From JANWHZ01 sp035545555 (GTDB lineage Bacteria > Patescibacteriota > Saccharimonadia > Saccharimonadales > UBA4665): 9,486 nt of DNA. The notes beneath the pieces were generated by a model, which was given only the letters and a program-made list of their open reading frames with translations, searched no databases and was not told the origin of the DNA. Positions 1 to 4,675 of this stretch are shown piece by piece (positions within the stretch are counted from its first letter, which is position 1; every line of letters starts with the position of its first letter). The position numbers and the translations under genes were made by a program. The DNA is taken from contig DASZYD010000016.1 in assembly GCA_035545555.1 (NCBI GenBank), forward strand, positions 1 through 9,486. Direction: 5' to 3'.

Positions 1-542
1 TCCACCTTGTAGCGGCAGCGCAGCACCGGGCTGAAGATGGCGTCGAGCGCAATGTGATCGCTCGGCTTCTTGGCGGTGCTCTCCTCGATCTGGCGGTAGC
101 CACGGCCGATCTCAACGATCAGGTCCATGGTCAGCGTGGCCTTGGCATCATCGATGGTAGCGATGACATGCTCAGGATTGACCACCTCGACGTCGGCATT
201 GGTCTCGATATCCTTGGCGGTTACGGGGCCCTTGCCCTTCTTCACGATGCGCAGAGACTGGGCTTCGTCACCGTAGACACGGAAGTGAACGCCCTTCAGG
301 TTCTGCATGATGTCCACGACGTCTTCACGCACGCCGGGCACCGTAGTAAACTCATGCGTCACACCCTCGATCTTGAACGAGGTAACAGCGGCCCCGGAGA
401 TGCTCGATAGCAGCACGCGGCGCAGGCTGTTGCCGAGCGTCATCCCATAGCCACCGTGTAACGGCTCGATGCTAAAGGTGCTGGCATTCGTACCCTGGTC
501 GTCGACGGCTACCACGGCCGGAGTTTGAATCAGATTTGACAT
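1..542 (-). CDS. rpoA: RNA polymerase alpha subunit, N-terminal part (cut by window edge)
   Basis: The alpha subunit dimerises to start RNA polymerase assembly. The first 180 codons are present, starting at the ATG at 542-540; the rest lies left of the window. Translation gives the alpha N-terminal domain. Around residues 29-47 is the dimerisation/assembly motif GGYGMTLGNSLRRVLLSS, followed by GAAVTSFKIEGVTHEF and the segment VPGVREDVVDIMQNLK. Later comes the insert-domain stretch with IEIGRGY-like residues (VEIGRGYRQ). The start is set by family length and by a purine-rich leader: AGGAGG at 561-556 overlaps the end of rpsD, and GGGAG at 552-548 lies 5 nt from the ATG. The gene follows rpsD by 19 nt, the usual alpha-operon order, so it is probably cotranscribed with infA through rpsD. 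The C-terminal domain cannot be judged. Confidence 0.97.
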   Translation of the reverse strand, partial: MSNLIQTPAVVAVDDQGTNASTFSIEPLHGGYGMTLGNSLRRVLLSSISGAAVTSFKIEGVTHEFTTVPGVREDVVDIMQNLKGVHFRVYGDEAQSLRIVKKGKGPVTAKDIETNADVEVVNPEHVIATIDDAKATLTMDLIVEIGRGYRQIEESTAKKPSDHIALDAIFSPVLRCRYKV

Positions 543-561
543 AGTTTCTCCCTATCCTCCT

Positions 562-1179
562 TTAGCGTGAGTAATACTCGACGATTAGTTGCTCGTTGAT
601 GTCGGGTTCGGCGTCATCGCGGGTCGGCAAGCTGGTCACTTCCAGCGTCAATTTCTTGCGGTCAACTTTCAGCCAACTGGGGGTCGTGCTCGGTGCCGGG
701 CTGATGTCATCCAGCTTCTTGAAGTATTCGGTAGTGGTGCTGTGGTCACGAACCTTCAGGCTGTCACCGACGCGCAGGCGGATAGAGGGGATATCGACGC
801 GGCGACCGTTCAACGTGAAGTGGCCATGGGTCACGAGCTGGCGGGCAGCCCGGCGTGACGGCGCAAAGCCGGCGCGGTAGACTGCGTTATCGGCGCGCTC
901 TTCCAGGAGCTGCAGCAGCACGGTGCCCGACTGGCCATGGCTGCGGCTGGCTTCCTTCATGAGGTTGGCGAACTGGCGTTCCAGCAGGCCGTACAGCCGC
1001 TTGACTTTCTGCTTTTCACGCAGCTGGGCGTGGTATTGGCTGGGCTTGTTGCGCATATTGCCCTGGCCGTGCTGGCCAGGAATGGTCGGCCGTTTGACCA
1101 GCGCTTTATGGGCCTTGGGGTGGAGGGCATAGCCTTCCCGGCGGCTCATCTTAACGATTGAGTGTGTATCTCGTGCCAT
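562..1179 (-). CDS. rpsD: 30S ribosomal protein S4 (uS4), cysteine-free type
   Basis: S4 is a primary 16S rRNA binder that nucleates assembly of the 30S body, and in E. coli it also represses the alpha operon. The 205-residue product has the expected family length. The N-terminal region carries SRREGYALHPKAHKAL and then PGQHGQ. The middle contains LREKQKVKRLYGLLERQF. The S4 RNA-binding domain follows at about residues 97-160 (LEERADNAVYRAGFAPSRRA, then the LVTHGHFTLNGRRVDIPS stretch). There is no cysteine anywhere, so the N-terminal zinc knuckle of zinc-binding S4 proteins is absent. The ATG lies 3 nt after the rpsK stop. It is not a shadow: the homology runs over the full length. Confidence 0.98.
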   Translation of the reverse strand: MARDTHSIVKMSRREGYALHPKAHKALVKRPTIPGQHGQGNMRNKPSQYHAQLREKQKVKRLYGLLERQFANLMKEASRSHGQSGTVLLQLLEERADNAVYRAGFAPSRRAARQLVTHGHFTLNGRRVDIPSIRLRVGDSLKVRDHSTTTEYFKKLDDISPAPSTTPSWLKVDRKKLTLEVTSLPTRDDAEPDINEQLIVEYYSR

Positions 1180-1182
1180 GGT

Positions 1183-1578
1183 TTATACCCTTCGTGCCTT
1201 CCGCGGCCGAACGCCGCCGTGCGGGACACCGGTTACATCCTTGATGTTCTCCACCTGAATGTCGAGTGTGCCAAGCGTGCGGATAACCGCATCACGGCCC
1301 AGGCCGACGCCTTTGACAAAGACATCAGCTTTGGTGAAGCCATACTGTTGCTTGGCAGCCTGGCCGGCTTTCTCGGTGGCAACCTGTGCGGCGTAAGCGG
1401 TACCTTTCTTGGAGCCGCGGAAGCCGCAGGCGCCGGCACTCGATGTCGTGAGGGCTGCACCGTGCGGGTCGGTGAAAGTTACGATGGTGTTATTAAACGT
1501 CGCCAAGACGTGCACCTGACCTTGCGGAACGGAGCGCTTGGCTTTCTTCTTCTTGGAAGTTTCTACTGCTTCTGCCAT
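1183..1578 (-). CDS. rpsK: 30S ribosomal protein S11 (uS11)
   Basis: S11 forms the platform of the small subunit near the mRNA exit and contacts S18 and 16S rRNA. The 131-residue protein begins with a short Lys-rich, probably disordered leader (TSKKKKAKR). The core follows: HVLATFNNTIVTFTDPHG at about residues 23-40, SSAGACGFRGSKKGTAYAAQ at about 46-65, then KGVGLGRDAVIRTL. The basic C-terminus DVTGVPHGGVRPRKARRV is the most diagnostic S11 signature. The ATG at 1578 has GGAGAA about 8 nt upstream inside the 16-nt gap after rpsM. The gene sits between rpsM and rpsD as in most alpha operons. Confidence 0.98.
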   Translation of the reverse strand: MAEAVETSKKKKAKRSVPQGQVHVLATFNNTIVTFTDPHGAALTTSSAGACGFRGSKKGTAYAAQVATEKAGQAAKQQYGFTKADVFVKGVGLGRDAVIRTLGTLDIQVENIKDVTGVPHGGVRPRKARRV

Positions 1579-1594
1579 TTCTTAGTTCTCCGGC

Positions 1595-1981
1595 TTAGGT
1601 CTTAGACGGCGCTTTCTTCGCCGTGCCGCCAACCGTGACGCGTTTACCGCGACGGGTGCGGGCATTGGTGCGGGTGCGCTGACCGCGCGACGGCAGATTT
1701 GCCTTGTGGCGCAGGCCGCGGTACGCGTTAATGTCCTTCAGCCGCTTGATGTTGCCGGTAATGATGCGCTGCAGCTCGCCTTCAACGGTATACTTGGCGT
1801 TGATGACATCCTGGATGCGCGAGATTTCGGCATCGGTCAGGTTCTTGGCCCGGACGGTCGGCTCGACCTTGGCAGCCTCTAGAACATCCAGGCTGGTCTT
1901 ATGGCCGATCCCGTAGACGTACGTCAGCGCCACGTGGATTTGTTTTTCGTTCGGGATGGTAACACCGGAAATTCGTGCCAT
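1595..1981 (-). CDS. rpsM: 30S ribosomal protein S13 (uS13)
   Basis: S13 is a head protein of the 30S subunit. It forms the intersubunit bridges to 23S rRNA and L5 and its C-terminal tail approaches the P-site tRNA. The 128 residues start MARISGVTIPNEKQIHVAL, the classical opening. They continue with YVYGIGHKTS (helix-two-turns-helix region), an Asp/Glu-containing middle, and the basic segment INAYRGLRHKANLPSRGQ followed by RTRTNARTRRGKR. The tail after about residue 116 is Lys/Ala-rich and variable in the family. The ATG lies 3 nt after the rpmJ stop. It is part of the infA-rpmJ-rpsM-rpsK-rpsD-rpoA run. Confidence 0.98.
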   Translation of the reverse strand: MARISGVTIPNEKQIHVALTYVYGIGHKTSLDVLEAAKVEPTVRAKNLTDAEISRIQDVINAKYTVEGELQRIITGNIKRLKDINAYRGLRHKANLPSRGQRTRTNARTRRGKRVTVGGTAKKAPSKT

Positions 1982-1984
1982 ATG

Positions 1985-2101
1985 CTAACCCTGCCGCTGC
2001 TTATGCTTCGGCTTAAATTTGTTGATAACGTAGACGCGACCTTTCCGGCGGACAATCTTGTCGTCCGGCGAGATCTTCTTCACGCTTGCACGCACTTTCA
2101 T
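1985..2101 (-). CDS. rpmJ: 50S ribosomal protein L36 (bL36), zinc-free form
   Basis: This small gene encodes 38 residues, opening MKVRASVKKISPDDKIVRR and closing NKFKPKHKQRQG, the full length of bacterial L36. L36 binds 23S rRNA near the peptidyl transferase centre side of the 50S. In the standard zinc-ribbon form, cysteines occupy positions about 11, 14 and 27 with a histidine near 33. Here those cysteines are replaced (S11, D14, N27), while the His in KHKQRQG remains, so zinc binding should be lost. An in-frame ATG occurs three codons upstream at 2110. The 2101 start is preferred because it gives the canonical MKVR opening, and because AGGAG at 2117-2113 is only 2 nt from the upstream ATG but 11 nt from this one. 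Confidence 0.95.
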   Translation of the reverse strand: MKVRASVKKISPDDKIVRRKGRVYVINKFKPKHKQRQG

Positions 2102-2186
2102 GCGGATCATTGCTCCTATACTTAGTGGTCAATGACACACTGCTTATGTTAATAAAGCGTTGGTTCGCCAAGTATGACTCACCGCG

Positions 2187-2223
2187 TGGTACAACTTCTG
2201 CGGGCATCCCGCGCCGCGTACCA
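2187..2223 (-). promoter_or_regulatory. Two-tier hairpin in the infA-rpmJ gap
   Basis: In the 136-nt gap between infA and rpmJ the minus-strand transcript can fold into an outer 6-bp stem (TGGTAC at 2223-2218 with GTACCA at 2192-2187) enclosing an inner 5-bp stem (GCGGG at 2212-2208, CCCGC at 2204-2200) with a 3-nt loop and an asymmetric internal loop. No U-run follows, so it is not a normal intrinsic terminator. It could be an RNA stability element or a protein-binding leader for rpmJ-rpsM, since alpha operons are autoregulated by S4 in E. coli. This role is inferred from position only. A weak promoter-like pair, TTGGCG-17 nt-CATAAG, lies further downstream in the same gap. Confidence 0.4.
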
Positions 2224-2237
2224 TCCAGCAACCCCAC

Positions 2238-2459
2238 TTAGCTTAAGCGGCGGCTGATTCTGCCCTTGCTGAGATCGTAAGGAGTCAACTCAACCGTCAC
2301 GTTGTCGCCCGGCACAATACGGATGAAGTGCTTCCGCATCTTCCCAGCGACGTGCGCTATAATTCGATGGCCGTTTTCGAGTTCGACCCGAAACTGAGTG
2401 CCCGGCAGGGTCTCTACCACCGTCCCAGTGAGCTCGATCACTTCCTTATTTGTGGCCAT
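2238..2459 (-). CDS. infA: Translation initiation factor IF-1
   Basis: IF-1 binds the 30S A site during initiation together with IF-2 and IF-3. The 73-residue product is a single OB fold of the usual length. It reads MATNKEVIELTGTVVETLP at the N-terminus, then the FRVELENGHRIIAHVAGKMR strand region, RIVPGDNVTVELTPYDLSKG and a basic end GRISRR, all diagnostic for IF-1. An in-frame alternative start 11 codons upstream would add an unrelated leader that overlaps the promoter, so the ATG at 2459 is chosen. No Shine-Dalgarno is visible before it, and the predicted transcription start lies only about 10 nt upstream. infA probably opens the transcription unit that runs into rpoA. Confidence 0.97.
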   Translation of the reverse strand: MATNKEVIELTGTVVETLPGTQFRVELENGHRIIAHVAGKMRKHFIRIVPGDNVTVELTPYDLSKGRISRRLS

Positions 2460-2475
2460 AGATATAACAGGGGAG

Positions 2476-2505
2476 ATTATAGCAGTATTCACAGCGTTTT
2501 GTAAA
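2476..2505 (-). promoter_or_regulatory. Predicted sigma70-type promoter of infA
   Basis: On the minus strand, TTTACA (2505-2500) and TATAAT (2481-2476) are separated by 18 nt. TGC immediately precedes the -10 box, giving an extended -10. The predicted start is near 2469, about 10 nt before the infA ATG. The match is five of six at -35 and six of six at -10. It lies between the stop of the orphan gene and infA, so the infA-to-rpoA block can be expressed independently of secY and of the inserted genes. Confidence 0.7.
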
Positions 2506-2537
2506 GAGATGCGGCCACTGGCAGCGTGCGCTATAGA

Positions 2538-3584
2538 TCAATCCATGCCATGCGGCATGACCAGCCGCTGTAAAAATCGGCGGCGGCTGAAGCGGTAAGG
2601 TATGGTCAGGATATCGGTCCGTTGGCGCGGCACGTGTTCTACCATATGCAACAGCCGGCGGAGCTGCGGTGTGCCATATTTGGTATCATATCTGTCAAAC
2701 TGCTCAGCGAGTGCGCCGAGCGCTACATCTATGGCTGTGCGATCCTGCCGATAGTGCGCCTGATTCGTATGCAGGTTCAGCCTGTCTATAGTCATCCTGT
2801 CGTTGTCGATGAGCCAGCGCGCATGGTGATTTGTCAGTACTCTATCAAGCGGTAGCGAGCCTGCATACCGTGCGACAGGACAGCCAGGGCTGCCGGCCTT
2901 GTGCATCTGCTGGCGCAGCGCCCGGCGCGTCTCTTTGCTGACGGCCGCTGATAGCAGGGTAGCACGAGACGCTTGGTCGCGCTCTATCGTGACGGTAAAT
3001 GGCTGCGGTATGTGCACCTGGAGGTCACGCCCGAGCAGCTCGCTGAATGCGTGGTCCCGGTAATCCTCGCCCCTTGTGCCGAACTGTCCGTATATGCCGT
3101 TGCTGGTTAACGCCAGGTCATGCATGATAGTGCTGAACCACGGCGCCCGGAGCGTGTCTGCCCAGTCCCCCAGGCTCATGTGGGCACGTTGCTGCGCGGT
3201 TATATGCCCCGCCTCCTCAAAGGCTCCCAGGGCGCTGCTGGCAATCGCCGGGGCGAAGTGAAATGTAAAGTCCAGGTCGCCGAGCCCTGCCTGGAACAGA
3301 AATCTATTAAAAGCCGGGTCGGTATCAGCAGAGGCCACATCGTACGTGGCCTCAAACGCTTCGTCCTCTCTGGCGGTACGAACCTCAGCAGCTAGCTCAC
3401 GGCTAAGCAGTGCCATCCCGGCGGTTGCAGGGTCAACCTCAGGAGGTATGGTCAGGAGGTGTGGGTTGGTTATCCGCCGGATATCTAAGGTGCGAAGATC
3501 CTCGAAGAAGCGTTCGCCGACCGCCGTGGCAAACACAAAACCTGCGTCGCGCATGTATGCGCTGCGCGCTGAACTCTTCTCCAT
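2538..3584 (-). CDS. Orphan protein of about 348 residues, no recognised family
   Basis: This is a long open frame in the same direction as the ribosomal genes but not part of any standard spc/alpha operon. I do not recognise the product. It looks soluble: no signal peptide, no membrane segment. It begins MEKSSARSAYMRDAGFVFAT. An acidic/alanine-rich region covers roughly residues 50-90, and aromatic clusters such as FNRFLFQAGLGDLDFTFHF lie near 92-110. A single cysteine (about residue 235) sits in GSPGCPVARYAG. The C-terminus is Arg- and His-rich (LLHMVEHVPRQR, then RFSRRRFLQR), suggesting a basic surface for nucleic acid or an acidic partner. A GTG 10 codons upstream (3614) could extend it to 358 residues. 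The ATG is preferred because a TTTACA-17-CATAAT promoter lies across the extension and would start transcription near 3587. The gene is divergent from three small acidic-protein genes, so a functional link with them is possible but unproven. Confidence 0.8.
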   Translation of the reverse strand: MEKSSARSAYMRDAGFVFATAVGERFFEDLRTLDIRRITNPHLLTIPPEVDPATAGMALLSRELAAEVRTAREDEAFEATYDVASADTDPAFNRFLFQAGLGDLDFTFHFAPAIASSALGAFEEAGHITAQQRAHMSLGDWADTLRAPWFSTIMHDLALTSNGIYGQFGTRGEDYRDHAFSELLGRDLQVHIPQPFTVTIERDQASRATLLSAAVSKETRRALRQQMHKAGSPGCPVARYAGSLPLDRVLTNHHARWLIDNDRMTIDRLNLHTNQAHYRQDRTAIDVALGALAEQFDRYDTKYGTPQLRRLLHMVEHVPRQRTDILTIPYRFSRRRFLQRLVMPHGMD

Positions 3585-3593
3585 AGATTCTAT

Positions 3594-3622
3594 ATTATGC
3601 CACTTATACTCCACACTGTAAA
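3594..3622 (-). promoter_or_regulatory. Predicted promoter of the orphan gene
   Basis: Minus-strand TTTACA (3622-3617) and CATAAT (3599-3594) are separated by exactly 17 nt, each matching five of six consensus positions. The expected start, near 3587, is about 3 nt from the ATG at 3584, so the mRNA would be almost leaderless. The -35 box is identical to that of the infA promoter. Confidence 0.55.
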
Positions 3623-3646
3623 ACTTGCCCCCTACATACCCGCCTC

Positions 3647-3677
3647 TTGGCCAGCCAATGAATGGTCATTCTATAAT
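3647..3677 (+). promoter_or_regulatory. Upstream plus-strand promoter candidate
   Basis: TATAAT (3672-3677) is a perfect -10 box, with TTGGCC (3647-3652) 19 nt upstream as a modest -35. The -10 is embedded in a small inverted repeat, TCATT-4 nt-AATGA (3666-3679), which could be an operator half-site arrangement. It faces the three small paralog genes, with about 70 nt of leader. Confidence 0.35.
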
Positions 3678-3701
3678 GAGAGCCTTTACTGCTGCATACG
3701 T

Positions 3702-3732
3702 ATGACAGTAAAATGGCACTGCTTCCTATAAT
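3702..3732 (+). promoter_or_regulatory. Proximal plus-strand promoter of the small-gene cluster
   Basis: ATGACA (3702-3707) and a perfect TATAAT (3727-3732) are 19 nt apart. The predicted start is near 3739. A Shine-Dalgarno AAAGGAA at 3738-3744 then lies 8 nt before the ATG at 3753. The -10 neighbourhood repeats that of the candidate 55 bp upstream (CTATAAT followed by ATGAGA in both). Confidence 0.5.
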
Positions 3733-3752
3733 AATGAGAAAGGAACTCTGTT

Positions 3753-3974
3753 ATGGCGACACCGGGGGATGGCGGACGTGAATATAAATGGCCTGGATCA
3801 GACGCAACTGCCGAGGATCTTCAGATTGTAGCTGACTATGACCAGAACATGGACGGGGTCGAGCAAGATACCGACGCCGGGTATATTGCCCAAACAGAAG
3901 CCGAGGCGCAGCGCGCGCACTACCTCGGTAGGCTTACGACCGATCAGATGTACTCCTCGTTTGACACTTTGTAA
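3753..3974 (+). CDS. Small acidic protein, paralog 1 of 3 (73 residues)
   Basis: First of three tandem genes of identical length on the strand opposite to the ribosomal genes. I recognise no known family. The product has no cysteine, signal peptide or membrane segment and is strongly acidic (about 15 Asp/Glu against 4 Arg/Lys). It shares with its two neighbours the opening M-x-T-P-G-x-x-G-x-x-Y (here MATPGDGGREY), S16-D17-A18, D22, Y29-D30, A50, L58, L61, Q65 and the end S-x-F-D-T-L. Two stretches of helical character (about residues 18-38 and 47-66) flank a Gly-containing turn (AGY at 42-44), suggesting a helical hairpin. The start is supported by the paralog alignment and by AAAGGAA 8 nt upstream. 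By hand count it is about 38% identical to paralog 3 and 29% to paralog 2. Confidence 0.85.
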   Translation: MATPGDGGREYKWPGSDATAEDLQIVADYDQNMDGVEQDTDAGYIAQTEAEAQRAHYLGRLTTDQMYSSFDTL

Positions 3975-4026
3975 ACCACCTGCACGGATGGTAATAAATC
4001 TTACATAGCGAACCTGCACTATGCGT

Positions 4027-4051
4027 TACGGTAGAATCGTGAGTTACCGTA
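4027..4051. promoter_or_regulatory. Inverted repeat upstream of paralog 2
   Basis: TACGGTA (4027-4033) and its exact complement TACCGTA (4045-4051) are separated by 11 nt and end 19 nt before the ATG of the second small gene. It could be a repressor operator or an RNA hairpin affecting translation. No convincing promoter or Shine-Dalgarno is visible around it, so this structure may matter for how paralog 2 is expressed. Function is inferred from position only. Confidence 0.35.
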
Positions 4052-4070
4052 GATATTGGCAATATGCACC

Positions 4071-4292
4071 ATGACGACACCTGGCTATCGGGGCGAATTC
4101 TATGAGGAAGTTACGTCGGAAGCAGCAAGAGCAGATCAACTGCACCTCAAAAATTACGACGACGAGATCGCACGATTAGGCCAGCTCGTTACAGAGAGAG
4201 TCATTGATGATAATAGGGCTGCGCGCCTGGGCCAGAAGGCACTTGAGCGTCTGCAGCTAGAGCAATTACGCTCACAGTATGATAGTCTCTAA
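4071..4292 (+). CDS. Small protein, paralog 2 of 3 (73 residues)
   Basis: Second member of the tandem family. A TTG start five codons upstream is possible, but the ATG at 4071 aligns exactly with the other two paralogs and gives the same 73-residue length. It begins MTTPGYRGEFYEEV and ends SQYDSL, matching the shared N-terminal motif and the C-terminal S-x-[FY]-D-[ST]-L. It is the least acidic copy (about 14 acidic against 10 basic residues) and the richest in Leu/Arg in its second half (ALERLQLEQLR), which looks amphipathic and may form a coiled coil or bind a partner. No Shine-Dalgarno precedes the ATG. It follows paralog 1 by 96 nt and precedes paralog 3 by 31 nt. Function unknown. Confidence 0.83.
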   Translation: MTTPGYRGEFYEEVTSEAARADQLHLKNYDDEIARLGQLVTERVIDDNRAARLGQKALERLQLEQLRSQYDSL

Positions 4293-4323
4293 CTACATAA
4301 GATAAGTAAGGGGGCAGTAACCC

Positions 4324-4545
4324 ATGGGAACACCAGGACACTCAGGAGAGTTTTATCCACATGTCAGCTCGGATGCGTCTGACGCTGATCAGCAATTTGT
4401 CGAACATTACGACGAAGATATGGAGCAGATTGCCGATCTTGAGGCAGGAGGCCTATATACGCCGCAGGAGGCTGAGGAACAACGGAATCTGGCTCTCGAT
4501 ACATTGCATGATAACCAGCGGGAATCAAACTTCGATACGCTTTGA
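4324..4545 (+). CDS. Small acidic protein, paralog 3 of 3 (73 residues)
   Basis: Third member, begins MGTPGHSGEFYPHVSSD and ends SNFDTL. It is the most acidic copy, about 18 Asp/Glu to 2 Arg and no Lys. It shares GEFY with paralog 2 and the AGG/L turn plus EAEEQR with paralog 1, so it looks intermediate between them. AAGGGGG at 4308-4314 lies 9 nt before the ATG. The 31-nt gap after paralog 2 suggests cotranscription. The stop is TGA, and the conserved D-T-L tail ending exactly there shows that TGA terminates translation in this organism. No recognised family, no cysteine, no signal sequence. Confidence 0.85.
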   Translation: MGTPGHSGEFYPHVSSDASDADQQFVEHYDEDMEQIADLEAGGLYTPQEAEEQRNLALDTLHDNQRESNFDTL

Positions 4546-4555
4546 AGTGCTTCTC

Positions 4556-4577
4556 CCGCCTTTAGGGGTCAAGGCGG
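4556..4577 (+). terminator. Hairpin after the small-gene cluster, weak terminator candidate
   Basis: CCGCCTT (4556-4562) pairs with AAGGCGG (4571-4577) across an 8-nt loop, starting 11 nt after the stop of paralog 3. No T-run follows on either strand, so it lacks the second half of an intrinsic terminator. It lies between converging transcription units (paralogs on plus, secY on minus) and may protect 3' ends or end transcription inefficiently. Confidence 0.4.
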
Positions 4578-4675
4578 CTAGCAACAAGAAAGAATAACTC
4601 CCCGGGCCGCTTTGCCGATATTGCGTACATACTCCGAGTTCTTCTCATACATCACGTAGTTGCACCAGGTACTAG

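Noticed and set aside
54..410. Plus-strand open frame of 118 codons
   Set aside because: It lies antisense inside rpoA, whose minus-strand translation is clearly the alpha subunit; a shadow of GC-rich coding sequence.
2013..2237. Minus-strand open frame between infA and rpmJ
   Set aside because: It overlaps the whole front of rpmJ in another frame; the real L36 reading frame explains the conservation.
2543..2565. Palindrome ATGCC-4 nt-GGCAT near the end of the orphan gene
   Set aside because: Short, inside coding sequence, and not followed by a T-run; not a terminator.
3753..4545. Tandem small genes as precursors of modified peptides (RiPP)
   Set aside because: No cysteine or Ser/Thr-rich core, both ends conserved rather than only a leader, and no modifying enzyme or transporter recognised next to them.
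2538..4545. Classical toxin-antitoxin module
   Set aside because: Three equally long paralogs divergent from a 348-residue gene do not match a usual two-gene co-directional arrangement, and no toxin motif is visible; kept only as a remote possibility.
2538..4675. Insertion sequence or transposon
   Set aside because: No transposase motif, no terminal inverted repeats or target-site duplication seen at the edges of the segment.
4588..4675. tRNA gene in the secY 3' gap
   Set aside because: No cloverleaf arms or a T-loop consensus could be found on either strand.
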